From an uncultured Lysobacteraceae bacterium (lineage in GTDB: Bacteria > Pseudomonadota > Gammaproteobacteria > Xanthomonadales > Xanthomonadaceae): a stretch of 64,000 nt of DNA. Below are positions 37,340-45,697 of the stretch, one piece after another. Positions within the stretch are counted from its first letter, which is position 1, and each line of letters begins with the position of its first letter. The translations under genes were made by a program, and so were the position numbers. The DNA lies in NCBI GenBank assembly GCA_946480825.1, contig CAMLLG010000010.1:1-64000 (forward strand), read 5' to 3'. Below the pieces are notes generated by a model, which saw nothing but the letters and a program-made list of their open reading frames with translations, was not told the origin of the DNA and did not search any database.

Positions 37340-37460
37340 CGCAGCCATGGATGGCTGCGACGACGAGGCAAGCGCGCAAGCGATTGATTCGTCGGGAGCG
37401 AGTCCGAATTCACTTCGGACTCGCGACCACTGAACAAGTCCCGGAGGGGCTTGTTCAGTG
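37340..37460. repeat. multi-hairpin interspersed element, copy 2
   Basis: Same order of stems as copy 1: CGCAGCCAT-GG-ATGGCTGCG (37340-37359); a CGACGA/TCGTCG pairing around the shared GATTGATTCG; GCGAGTCCGAA/TTCGGACTCGC (37398-37424); CACTGAACAAGTCC with GGGGCTTGTTCAGTG (about 37428-37460). Where bases differ from copy 1 both sides of the stems usually change together. It begins just past the stop codon of the DUF885 peptidase gene (minus strand) and could end its transcript. Confidence 0.75.
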
Positions 37461-37465
37461 CTGCC

Positions 37466-39277
37466 TCAAATGATCGCCTCGTCCAGCATCATCTGGCGCA
37501 CGAAGCGCACCGGCGGTGCGCCGTAGGACAGCACCTGGTCGTGATAGGCCTTCAGCTTGAAGTCTTTGCCGAGTTTCGCTTCCATCGCATTGCGCAGGTC
37601 GAAGTGCTCCTGCACGCCGACGAAGTAGGTCGGCAACTGCGCGCTGCTGAGCTGCGCGCGCACCCACTTGCCTTCGGCCTCGCGCTCCTGCTGGAACGTG
37701 CGCTTGACCATCAGCTCCATCGCCTGTTCCTTGCTCCAGCCGTCGACGTGCACGCCCTGATCCAGGATCGCGTTCGCCACCGCGCGCAGATAGAACTTGT
37801 GACGCACCAGATGGAACAGCGGGTCGTTGTCGAGATAACCGGCGTCCATCATCACCGACTCGGTGTAGACCGCCCAGCCCTCGGCGAACATGCCGGAACG
37901 CAGCACGCCGCGCAGGGTCGACGGATAGCGCGCCGAGAACGCGCCTTCGAGGTAGTGGCCCGGCATCGCCTCGTGGATCGACAGCAGATGGATCATGCGC
38001 GTGTTGTATTCGCGCAGGAACGAATCGGTCTGCGCGTCGGTCCAGTCGTCCGGGATCGGCGAGATCGCGTAGTACGTCTTCAGGCCCTTGTCGAGCGGGC
38101 CGGGCGAGTCGCAATAGGCCACGGCGACGCCGCGCTGGAATTCCGGCATCAGGATGATCTCGACCGGATCGTCCGGCACCGTCACCAGATCCTTCGCCTT
38201 CGTGAATTCGGTCGCCTGCGCGAGCGTGGCCTTGGCGGTGTCGACCACCTTGTCGCGCGCGGGTTTGTCGGCATAGGCCAGTTCGAGGGCGGCCTCGATC
38301 GCCGCCTGCTGCTGCGCATCGTCGGGCGCATCGGGCAACGCCGGCGCGCCGGGCTTGTCCTTGAGCACGCCCTGCGCGATCCGGTACATCTCTCCGCGCA
38401 CGCGCACCACTTCGGCTTCGGCGCGCTGCTTGATCTCGGCGCGCGACAGCGACGACATCAGTGCGAACTTCAGCTTGTCGTCGTACAACTGCTGGCCGAT
38501 GCGGAAATCGCCCTTCGCGTTGGGCACGAGGGTCTTGTCCAGCCACAGCTGATGCTCGGCCACGGCCTTGCGCAGGCCTTCGATCGCCGCATCGAGGCGC
38601 TTGCGGTCGTCGCCCTGCAACTGGTCGGCGTTGGGCACGATGAATTGTTCGACCAGCGAGATCACGCCGGCGTTCTGCCGGGCGACGGTCTCGGCGTGGA
38701 TCTTCGGCACCCGCGCCGGGTCGATGTTCTCGCGCATCTGCGCGAACAGCGCCGGCAGTTTTTCCATGCGCGCGGTCGCCGATGTCAGGCGCTCGGGCAG
38801 CGGCGCGAATTCGCGCGCCATCAGGTTGTAGATCGCGCCGCCGGCGAGACCGCTGTACATCTGCGGGTCCCACGCCCAGGACTGCAGGGTGTCCATGCCC
38901 CAGATGTCGGACTGCAGCTGGTTGCGCAGGATCGCCGCGTCGATCTGGTTCTCGCGAGAGAGCTTCGAGACGTCGATCGCATCCAGTTCGGCCAGCGTCT
39001 TCTTGGCGAAATCCACGTATTTCGTGCGGCCCGCGGCGCTGAGGTCGTCGAGTTCGCTGTCGAACCGGTGATCGCCCTGCTGGGTCGCGGCGACCGGATT
39101 GAGGGCGAGGAAGCCGTCGAGCCAGCGTTTGCTCAGCCCTGCGAAGGTCGCGTCGAGCGCGGCGTCCGAAGCGGCGGCGATTTTCGCGGCGGGTTCGGTG
39201 GTGGTGCCGGTGCCCGATCCGGTGCAGGCGGCGAGCGTGGCGGTGAGCAGTGCGATGGCGAGCGGCGTCAGGCGCAT
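37466..39277 (-). CDS. DUF885-family metallopeptidase, lipoprotein
   Basis: A 603-residue DUF885 protein. The signal peptide ends in a lipobox (LLTATLAAC, Cys18), so it should be lipid-anchored. The zinc motif is SIHEAMPGHYLEGAF, the HEAxPGH form of this family, with a downstream FAEGWAVYTESVM that probably holds the third ligand. Charged helical regions fill the rest. Members are thought to be dipeptidases or peptidases of the M32/M3-like fold; the substrate is unknown. The ATG at 39277 opens directly on the lipoprotein signal; an earlier ATG at 39343 adds an Arg-rich leader and was not preferred. Confidence 0.87.
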   Translation of the reverse strand: MRLTPLAIALLTATLAACTGSGTGTTTEPAAKIAAASDAALDATFAGLSKRWLDGFLALNPVAATQQGDHRFDSELDDLSAAGRTKYVDFAKKTLAELDAIDVSKLSRENQIDAAILRNQLQSDIWGMDTLQSWAWDPQMYSGLAGGAIYNLMAREFAPLPERLTSATARMEKLPALFAQMRENIDPARVPKIHAETVARQNAGVISLVEQFIVPNADQLQGDDRKRLDAAIEGLRKAVAEHQLWLDKTLVPNAKGDFRIGQQLYDDKLKFALMSSLSRAEIKQRAEAEVVRVRGEMYRIAQGVLKDKPGAPALPDAPDDAQQQAAIEAALELAYADKPARDKVVDTAKATLAQATEFTKAKDLVTVPDDPVEIILMPEFQRGVAVAYCDSPGPLDKGLKTYYAISPIPDDWTDAQTDSFLREYNTRMIHLLSIHEAMPGHYLEGAFSARYPSTLRGVLRSGMFAEGWAVYTESVMMDAGYLDNDPLFHLVRHKFYLRAVANAILDQGVHVDGWSKEQAMELMVKRTFQQEREAEGKWVRAQLSSAQLPTYFVGVQEHFDLRNAMEAKLGKDFKLKAYHDQVLSYGAPPVRFVRQMMLDEAII

Positions 39278-39391
39278 GGTCGGAGGTCCGGCTGAACGAA
39301 AACGCCAAGGATAGGCGGGAATCCGGGCCCGCGCATCTGCCATCCTGCGGGCTTACATTGCCGGTTTCCTCATCGCCATCAGGAGTGCCCC

Positions 39392-39742
39392 ATGTTGCAT
39401 CGCGGCAGTTGTCATTGCGGACGGATCGCCTTCACGCTGGAAGGCGAGATCGCCGAAGCGGTGGATTGCAATTGCTCCCTCTGCCGCCGGCGCGGCGGTC
39501 TGCTCGCGTTCTTCCCGCGCGATGCGCTCCATCTGGAGACCGCGGAGGGCGATTACGCCACCTATCGTTTCAACAGACATCACATCGATCATCACTTCTG
39601 CAGCGCCTGCGGCATCGCCCCCTTCAGCGAAGGCGTGGACCCGCGCAGCGGCGCGAAGACCGTCGCGGTGAACGTGCGTTGCCTGCCGGACCTCGATCTC
39701 GCGACGATCGCGATCAAGCCGTTCGACGGCGCTCGCCTGTGA
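39392..39742 (+). CDS. GFA-family zinc-binding protein (glutathione-dependent formaldehyde-activating-like)
   Basis: A 116-residue protein with the GFA fold signature: SCHCGRIAF, then DCNCSLCRRRG and FCSACGIAPF, giving two Cys-based zinc sites. Paralogues are often annotated as formaldehyde-activating, but the family is mostly uncharacterised, and the link to formaldehyde has been disputed. Interestingly it lies next to a formate-dehydrogenase-like cluster, with which it converges. Divergent from the DUF885 gene. A terminator-like hairpin follows. Confidence 0.85.
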   Translation: MLHRGSCHCGRIAFTLEGEIAEAVDCNCSLCRRRGGLLAFFPRDALHLETAEGDYATYRFNRHHIDHHFCSACGIAPFSEGVDPRSGAKTVAVNVRCLPDLDLATIAIKPFDGARL

Positions 39743-39844
39743 CGCGTCGGCCGTGCGGCGTCGCGCTGTCGCTGTCGGCGCTGTACGCGTCGCAGCCCGC
39801 CGCGCCGATGTCTCCGCCTGCGGGACACGCCGCTGCGGCGTGTC

Positions 39845-39864
39845 GGCGGCCGAGGCCGCCTTTT
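39845..39864 (+). terminator. terminator-like hairpin after the GFA gene
   Basis: GGCGGCC / GGCCGCC stem with a very short loop, followed by TTTT, about 100 bp after the GFA stop and touching the fdhD stop codon. A second hairpin GACACGCC / GGCGTGTC lies just before it (39824-39844). Confidence 0.5.
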
Positions 39865-40660
39865 ACGGGGCGATGCGCTCGCGACCGCTGTAGACGTTCA
39901 TCCGTCCGTCGCGGGCGAACGCGATCAGCGTGAGTCCCGCGGCTTCGGCGTGGCGGATCGCCAGATCGGTCGGCGCCGACATCGCGGCGACGATGCGGAT
40001 GCCCGCGTTCGCCGCCTTGTGCACGATCTCGTAGGACGCGCGCGACGTGATCGCGAGGAAGCCGTGTGCGGGGTCGATGGCGGGCGTGGCGCGCAGCATC
40101 GCGCCGACCAGTTTGTCGACCGCGTTGTGCCGGCCCACATCCTCGCGCACCAGCAGCGCATCGCCGGCGACGAAGCCGGCGGCGTGCACGCCGCCGCTGC
40201 GCGTGTTCAGCGGTTGCCGCGCGGACAGCGCGGCGAGGCCCGCATGGATGGCGGCGGCGTCGCGTCGCGGCCCCGCGCCGACCGGCCGTGCCGGTCGCAG
40301 CGCGGCGTCGAGACTGGCGGTTCCGCACAGGCCGCAGCCGCTGCGGCCTTCGAGCCCGCGCTGCCGCGTCTCCAGCGCATCGAAACGCGCCTGCGGAATC
40401 CCGGCGTGCAGCGCGATCCCGCACTCGCTGCGCACGCGGTCGACCAGTGCGAATTCCGATGGCGACTCGACGATGCCTTCGCACAGCGCGAAGCCGAGCG
40501 CGAAGTCTTCCAGATCCTCGGGCGTCGCCATCATCACCGCGAACGACAGACCGTTGTAGAGCAGGGCGACCGGCGTTTCCTCGATCACCCATTCCTCGCG
40601 CGGAACGGCGTCGCCGTCGGCGACATGCAGCGCTTCGCGCAGGCGCAGGCCCGTGCTCAT
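39863..40660 (-). CDS. fdhD: sulfurtransferase FdhD for formate-dehydrogenase-type molybdoenzymes
   Basis: A 265-residue FdhD. It passes sulfur from IscS to the bis-MGD cofactor before insertion into the enzyme. The conserved loop CGLCGTASL (two Cys carrying the persulfide) is present near residue 107, and VREDVGRHNAVDKLVG is the family signature. ITSRASYEIVHKAA and the ending (FARDGRMNVYSG) match too. The ATG at 40660 overlaps the stop of the small winged-helix gene by ATGA. Last gene of the fdhF / small protein / fdhD unit. Confidence 0.92.
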   Translation of the reverse strand: MSTGLRLREALHVADGDAVPREEWVIEETPVALLYNGLSFAVMMATPEDLEDFALGFALCEGIVESPSEFALVDRVRSECGIALHAGIPQARFDALETRQRGLEGRSGCGLCGTASLDAALRPARPVGAGPRRDAAAIHAGLAALSARQPLNTRSGGVHAAGFVAGDALLVREDVGRHNAVDKLVGAMLRATPAIDPAHGFLAITSRASYEIVHKAANAGIRIVAAMSAPTDLAIRHAEAAGLTLIAFARDGRMNVYSGRERIAP

Positions 40661-40935
40661 GCCGCCGCGCCCGGCAGGTCGCCGTCGCACAGCGCGCGGC
40701 CGCGCGCGGTCAGGCGCAGCAACGTCCGCGCGCCGTCGGCCTGCGCTTCTGACTGGCGCTCGACATGGCGTTCGACCAGATCCAGACCGCCGAACGCCGG
40801 ATCATCGCCCAGCGCGACCAGCAGGCGATGCAGTTCGCTCGCGCCGATCCCCAGCCGTTTCGCCGCGCGCGGCATCGATACATCGCCGTTCTCCGCGAGC
40901 AGGCGGAGCAGGGCGAGGGCAGGATCCTCGCTCAT
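40657..40935 (-). CDS. small winged-helix-like protein between fdhF and fdhD
   Basis: A 92-residue protein. Residues 5-60 look like a winged helix: ALALLRLLAENGDVSMPRAA, KRLGIGASELHRLLVALGDD, then a wing-like LVERHVERQSEAQADGARTL and LRLTARGRALCDGD. It could be a local regulator or a molybdoenzyme accessory factor; similar small genes sit beside fdhD in related genomes as I recall, but I cannot name it. It starts at 40935 and is linked to both neighbours by ATGA junctions, the upstream one through a six-codon mini-ORF. Confidence 0.75.
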   Translation of the reverse strand: MSEDPALALLRLLAENGDVSMPRAAKRLGIGASELHRLLVALGDDPAFGGLDLVERHVERQSEAQADGARTLLRLTARGRALCDGDLPGAAA

Positions 40936-40956
40936 GTCGCGTCCTCGCTCATGTCG
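40925..40956 (-). repeat. 17-bp-period tandem duplication at the fdhF / small ORF junction
   Basis: TCCTCGCTCATGTCG occurs at 40925-40939 and again at 40942-40956. On the minus strand each copy carries ATGAGCGAGGA. The first copy gives the fdhF stop plus an ATG that reads only six codons (MSEDAT) before a TGA; this TGA overlaps the real start at 40935. The duplication therefore inserts a mini-ORF between the two genes while keeping ATGA coupling. Confidence 0.8.
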
Positions 40957-43294
40957 AGCCGGTGCGGCGGCGCAGGCGCACCGGAATCGATTTCGACGCC
41001 GGCGTGCGCGCGCGCTCGGCGTGATGGTCCAGCGGCACCAGCGCATTGGTTTCCGGAAAATACGCGGCGAGGCAGCCGGCGGGGATGTCGTATTCGACCA
41101 GCCTGAAATCCGGCGCCACGCGTTCGCCGTCGTGCCACACCGACACCAGATCGACATGCTCGCCGTCGGCGAAGCCCTGCGCGTCGAGATCGGCGCGCGC
41201 GATGAAACAGACCCGGCGCAGCCCGTGCACGCCGCGATAGCGGTCGTCGTTGCCGTAGACGGTGGTGTTGTACTGGTCGTGCGAGCGCACGGTCATCAAT
41301 CGTAGGAGGGGCTTCAGCCCCGATGGATTCATTCGCGACGTCATCGGGGCTGAAGCCCCTCCTGCAGGGTTAGTGTCCACCAGCGCATGCGCGAAGAACC
41401 GCGCCTTGCCCGAGCGCGTCGGGAACACCCGCTCGCGACACGGGTGATGCAGATGGAACCCGCCGGGATGGCGCACGCGCGCGTTGAAGTCTTCGAAGCC
41501 GGGAATCACCCGCGCGATGCGGTCTCGGATGCGGTCGTAGTCCTCGATCATCGACAGCCACGGAATATTGCTGTCCGGCAAGGTCGCCGCTGCCAGCCGG
41601 GCGACGATCGCCGGTTCCGACAGCAGCATGCGCGAGGCCGGCGCGTTCATGCCCGAGGACAGATGCACCATGCTCATCGAATCCTCCACCGTCACCGCCT
41701 GCAGGCCGTCGGCCTGCTGGTCGATCTCGGTGCGGCCGAGGCAGGGCAGGATCAGCGCCTCGCGGCCGTGCACCACGTGCGAACGATTGAGTTTGGTGCT
41801 GACCTGCACGGTCAGCGCGCAGTTGCGCAGCGCGGCGTGGGTCAGCGCGGTGTCGGGCGTGGCCGCGGCGAAATTGCCGCCCATGGCGAAGAACACCTTG
41901 CCGCGGCCGTCGCGCATCGCCTCGATCGCGGCGATGGTGTCGAAGCCGTCCGCGCGCGGCGGCGCGAAACCGAATTCGGCACCTAGCCGGTCGAGGAACG
42001 CGGGCGACGGCTTTTCGTGGATGCCCATCGTGCGGTCGCCCTGCACGTTGGAATGGCCGCGCACCGGGCAGGGGCCGGCGCCCGGTTTGCCGATGTTGCC
42101 GCGGAGCAGCAGCAGGCCGAGGAACGTCTGGATGGTGGCGACGCTGCGCCGGTGCTGGGTGATGCCCATGCCCCAGCACAGGATCGTGGCCCGGCTGTCG
42201 AGATAGACCTGCGCGGCCTGTTCGATCTGCGTGCGATCGAGGCCGGATTCGCGTTCGATGTCGGCCCATGCGGTGTCGCGGACGGCGTCGGCGAAGTCGT
42301 CGTAGCCCTGGGTGTTTGCGACGATGAAGGCGCGGTCCAGCGCTTCGCCCGCGTGCGCTTCGGACGGTTCGTCTTTGGCATCGGCGTGCGCGATCACGAC
42401 CTTGGCGATGCCCAGCGCCACCGCGAGGTCGCCACCGATCTTCGGCTGGAAATAATGCGAGGCGATCGCGGTGGAACCGCCGCCCAGCATCTCCGCCGGC
42501 GACTGCGGATCGGTGAAGCGCTCCAGCCCGCGTTCGCGCAGCGGGTTGAAGACCACGATGCGACAGCCGCGTTTCGCCGCGCGCCGCAGTTCGCCGAGCA
42601 TCCGCGGATGATTGGTGCCCGGGTTCTGGCCGAACACGAAGATCGCATCGGCGCGCTCGAAATCGTCCAGCGTCACCGAGCCCTTGCCGCTGCCGATCTG
42701 TTCGGTCATCGCCACGCCCGAGGGCTCGTGGCACATGTTCGAGCAGTCGGGCAGGTTGTTGGTGCCGTAGGCGCGCACGAACGACTGGTACAGGAACGCG
42801 GCCTCGTTCGAGGTGCGCCCGGAGGTGTAGAAGATCGCTTCGTCGGGCGAGGCGAGGGCATTCAGCGCGGCGGCGATCTTCGCGAACGCCGCGTCCCAGT
42901 CGATCGGCACGTAGCGGTCGCTGCCGGCGTCGTAGACCATCGGTTCGGTCAGCCGGCCCTGCGCTTCGAGGAATTCGTCGGTTTGTTGCGCCAGCCATGC
43001 GACCGGATGTTCGGCGAAGAACGCGGGGGTCAGCCGCTTGCCGGTCGATTCGTTGGCGACCGCCTTCACCCCGTTCTCGCAGAACTCGAAGGTCGAGTGC
43101 GGGTTGCGGTCCGGCCAGGCACAGCCGGGGCAGTCGAAACCGGTGGGCTGGTTGGTGCGCAGCAGAGTGCCGGGGCCGCGCAGCACCGCATCCTGTCGGC
43201 GCAGCGCCTGCCAGGACGCCTTCAGGGCATCCCATCCGCCGGCGGGCTTGTCGTAGGGCCGGACCGGGGCCTCGTCGTCGCGGTGTTCTGACAT
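40949..43294 (-). CDS. FdhF/YdeP-family molybdopterin oxidoreductase, alpha subunit
   Basis: A 781-residue soluble bis-MGD oxidoreductase. It has GFDCPGCAWPD near residue 52 (reduced Cys set of the YdeP branch), FYTSGRTSNEAAFLYQ, NMCHEPSG, FVFGQNPGTNHPRML and the C-terminal MGD-binding LMTVRSHDQYNTTVYGNDDR. The YdeP branch is linked to acid resistance or formate metabolism; no electron-transfer subunits are encoded here. Residues about 640-664 (NPAGGASAPMTSRMNPSGLK and on) are encoded by a REP hairpin inserted in frame just before the conserved LMTVRSHDQ. No Tat signal. First gene of the unit ending with fdhD. Confidence 0.88.
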   Translation of the reverse strand: MSEHRDDEAPVRPYDKPAGGWDALKASWQALRRQDAVLRGPGTLLRTNQPTGFDCPGCAWPDRNPHSTFEFCENGVKAVANESTGKRLTPAFFAEHPVAWLAQQTDEFLEAQGRLTEPMVYDAGSDRYVPIDWDAAFAKIAAALNALASPDEAIFYTSGRTSNEAAFLYQSFVRAYGTNNLPDCSNMCHEPSGVAMTEQIGSGKGSVTLDDFERADAIFVFGQNPGTNHPRMLGELRRAAKRGCRIVVFNPLRERGLERFTDPQSPAEMLGGGSTAIASHYFQPKIGGDLAVALGIAKVVIAHADAKDEPSEAHAGEALDRAFIVANTQGYDDFADAVRDTAWADIERESGLDRTQIEQAAQVYLDSRATILCWGMGITQHRRSVATIQTFLGLLLLRGNIGKPGAGPCPVRGHSNVQGDRTMGIHEKPSPAFLDRLGAEFGFAPPRADGFDTIAAIEAMRDGRGKVFFAMGGNFAAATPDTALTHAALRNCALTVQVSTKLNRSHVVHGREALILPCLGRTEIDQQADGLQAVTVEDSMSMVHLSSGMNAPASRMLLSEPAIVARLAAATLPDSNIPWLSMIEDYDRIRDRIARVIPGFEDFNARVRHPGGFHLHHPCRERVFPTRSGKARFFAHALVDTNPAGGASAPMTSRMNPSGLKPLLRLMTVRSHDQYNTTVYGNDDRYRGVHGLRRVCFIARADLDAQGFADGEHVDLVSVWHDGERVAPDFRLVEYDIPAGCLAAYFPETNALVPLDHHAERARTPASKSIPVRLRRRTGST
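41302..41365. repeat. REP-like inverted repeat inside the fdhF-like coding sequence
   Basis: Arms of 24 bp at 41302-41325 (GTAGGAGGGGCTTCAGCCCC, then GATG) and 41342-41365, complementary except for one wobble, with a 16-base loop. It is the same class as the elements at 28425 and 36418, but lies within an open reading frame, adds about 25 codons and keeps the frame open. Confidence 0.85.
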
Positions 43295-43462
43295 GCCGGC
43301 ATGCTAACGCAGGCCGCCCCGGCGATGGGCCGCGGTGATGGGCCACGGCGCCTGCCCGCCGGCGCTGGACGCCGGAAAGGCCGCCAGCGTAGATTGTCGG
43401 CTTGGCCCCATCGGAAGTCGGGCCGGCCCTTTGTCGCCCGAAACCCACGAAGCAGATCCGTT

Positions 43463-45508
43463 TTGTCCGAAGCCACCGCCACGCTCGATGTCGCCCTGGA
43501 CCACGCCTCCCGCCTGCTCGGCAGCGATCCCGAGCTGGCCGGCCAGCAGGCCGCCGAAATTCTGCAGGTGGTGGACGGGCATCCCGTCGCGCTGATGATC
43601 CTCGGGATTTCGCATCGGCTCGGCGGCCGTTTCGAACGCGCGATCGAGCTGCTCGGCCCGTTGACCGGTTCGGCGCCGAACCTGCCGCGGGTGCATTACG
43701 AATACGCGATGGCGCTGGCGCGGACCGGTCGCGCCGACGAGGCCATCGCCTCCCTGCAACGATCGCTTGCGCTCAATGCCGGTCTGCCGCAGGTCTGGCT
43801 GGCGCTGGCCGATCTGCAGCGCGCCGTCGGCCGTTCGACCGAAGCCGATGCCGCCTATGCCGGGTATGTCCGCAATTCGGTGCGCGACCCCAACCTGCTG
43901 CAGGCGGCCGATGCCCTCAACGCCAATCGCCTGCCCGAAGCCGAGCGCCTGCTGCGCGACTGGCTGAAGCAGCATCCCACCGATGTGGTCGCGATCCGCA
44001 TGCTCGGCGAGCTGGCGGTGCGCGTCGGCCGTACCGCCGAAGCGCTGCATCTGTTCGAACGTTGTCTGGAGCTGGCGCCGGGATTCCGCGAGGCGCGCCA
44101 GCATTACGCGCTGATGCTGCATCGCGACCAGCAGTCGCAGAAAGCGCTGGAACAGCTCGATCGGATGCTGGACGACGATCCGGCCAATCCCGGTGCGCGC
44201 ACGCTCAAGGCCGCGGTGCTGTGCCGTCTCGGCGAATATGCGCAGGGCATCGGACTGTACGATGCGCTGGTGCGCGAATTCCCGCGCAACGCGCGGCTGT
44301 GGATGAGCTACGGCCACGCGCTGAAGACCGAAGGCCGGCAGGCCGAGGCGATCGCCGCGTATCGCAACTGCGTGCGCGAAGAGCCGGGATTCGGCGAGGC
44401 CTGGTGGAGTCTGGCCAATCTGAAGACCCTCCGCTTCGACGACGCCGACATCGCGGCGATGCGCGCGCAGCTGCAGCGCGAGGATCTCGAAACCGAGCAC
44501 CGTCTGCATTTCGAATTCAGCCTCGGCAAGGCGCTGGAAGACCGCGCCGAATACGCCGACTCCTTCGCGCATTACGCCGAAGGCAATCGCCTGCGCGTGG
44601 AGATGGTGCCGTATCGCGCGGGCGATACCAGCGCCCGCGTCGCCCAGTCGAAACGCGTCTATACCGCCTCGTTCTTCGCCGAACGCGCCGGTTGCGGCGA
44701 TCCCGCGCCCGATCCGATCTTCATCGTCGGCCTGCCGCGCTCCGGTTCCACCCTGCTGGAGCAGATCCTGTCGAGCCATTCCGCGGTAGAAGGCACGATG
44801 GAATTGCCGGAAATCATCTCGATGACCCGCGCGCTGCGCCGCGGCGCGGAAGGCGCGTCGAATTACCACGAGGTGCTGGCGGAGCTGCCGCTTGAGACGT
44901 TCGCGGAACTCGGCCGTCAATTTCTCGACCGCACGCGCGTGCAGCGCAAGACCGGCGCGCCGCTGTTCATCGACAAGATGCCGAACAACTTCCTGCATCT
45001 GGGTCTGATCCACCTGATGCTGCCGAACGCGAAGATCGTCGATGCGCGCCGGCATCCGATGGGTTGCTGCTTCTCCGGCTTCAAGCAGCATTTCGCGCGC
45101 GGCCAGAGTTTCAGCTACCGCCTCGACGACATCGGCCGCTACTACCACGACTACGTCGAACTGATGGCGCACTTCGACGCGGTGTTCGCCGACATCGGTC
45201 TGCCGGGTCGCGTGCATCGCGTGATCTACGAGCGCATGGTCGAAGACACCGAGGCCGAAGTCCGGCGCCTGCTCGATTACTGCGGCCTGCCGTTCGAAGC
45301 GGGTTGCCTGCGTTTCTTCGAGAACGACCGCCCGGTGCGCACCGCCAGTTCCGAACAGGTCCGGCGCCCGATCAACCGCGACGGCATGGACCAGTGGCGG
45401 CATTACGCGCCCTGGCTCGGCCCGCTGGAGGCCGCGCTGGGGCCGGTGCTGCAGGCGTATCCCGATGTGCCCGCGTTTCCGTCCGACGGAGGGCCGCAGA
45501 CCGTCTGA
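43463..45508 (+). CDS. TPR-containing sulfotransferase family protein
   Basis: A 681-residue protein. About residues 1-400 form tetratricopeptide repeats (VHYEYAMALARTGRADEAIA, PQVWLALADLQRAVGRSTEA, and so on). The C-terminal sulfotransferase domain begins PDPIFIVGLPRSGSTLLEQI, where the PRSGST loop binds the PAPS 5'-phosphosulfate; IDKMPNNFLHLGLIHLMLP and IVDARRHPMGCCFSGFKQHF follow. The start is uncertain: codon bias begins near the TTG at 43463 (LSEATATLDVAL), and the ATG-initiated frame upstream is Arg-rich and unlike protein. Divergent from the fdhF-like gene and directly upstream of a TonB-dependent receptor. Confidence 0.82.
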   Translation: MSEATATLDVALDHASRLLGSDPELAGQQAAEILQVVDGHPVALMILGISHRLGGRFERAIELLGPLTGSAPNLPRVHYEYAMALARTGRADEAIASLQRSLALNAGLPQVWLALADLQRAVGRSTEADAAYAGYVRNSVRDPNLLQAADALNANRLPEAERLLRDWLKQHPTDVVAIRMLGELAVRVGRTAEALHLFERCLELAPGFREARQHYALMLHRDQQSQKALEQLDRMLDDDPANPGARTLKAAVLCRLGEYAQGIGLYDALVREFPRNARLWMSYGHALKTEGRQAEAIAAYRNCVREEPGFGEAWWSLANLKTLRFDDADIAAMRAQLQREDLETEHRLHFEFSLGKALEDRAEYADSFAHYAEGNRLRVEMVPYRAGDTSARVAQSKRVYTASFFAERAGCGDPAPDPIFIVGLPRSGSTLLEQILSSHSAVEGTMELPEIISMTRALRRGAEGASNYHEVLAELPLETFAELGRQFLDRTRVQRKTGAPLFIDKMPNNFLHLGLIHLMLPNAKIVDARRHPMGCCFSGFKQHFARGQSFSYRLDDIGRYYHDYVELMAHFDAVFADIGLPGRVHRVIYERMVEDTEAEVRRLLDYCGLPFEAGCLRFFENDRPVRTASSEQVRRPINRDGMDQWRHYAPWLGPLEAALGPVLQAYPDVPAFPSDGGPQTV

Positions 45509-45697
45509 CGACGCAGCGCGGGCCGGCCGCGGTTTCGCGCGCGCCGGGCCTGTCTCCAGGCGATTCGTCGCATCGTGTCCGCTGCATTGCGTTCGTTCCA
45601 TTCCATCCGCTTCATTCCATTCGTTCCGCTTGTTGCAATCGTCCAGCGCCAACCGTCCTGTCCAATCGAGATGTTCCTACCACCCGGGGAGAGTCCA
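45509..45697 (+). promoter_or_regulatory. gap with ATTCC/TTCGTTCC repeats before the TonB receptor
   Basis: 189 bp. Positions 45590-45631 repeat CATTCC and TTCGTTCC units in a pyrimidine-rich tract (for example TTCGTTCCATTCC and CATTCCATTCGTTCC). Slippage in such a tract could alter promoter spacing, but no promoter hexamers can be fixed. GGGGAGAG precedes the receptor ATG at 45698. Confidence 0.4.

Noticed and set aside
40925..40956. The six-codon mini-ORF as a real peptide gene
   Set aside because: Its sequence is a duplicated start of the downstream gene; a coupling role is enough to explain it.
43301..43462. ATG-initiated N-terminal extension of the TPR-sulfotransferase
   Set aside because: 54 Arg/Pro/Gly-rich residues without repeat pattern; the TTG at 43463 fits the change in coding bias better.
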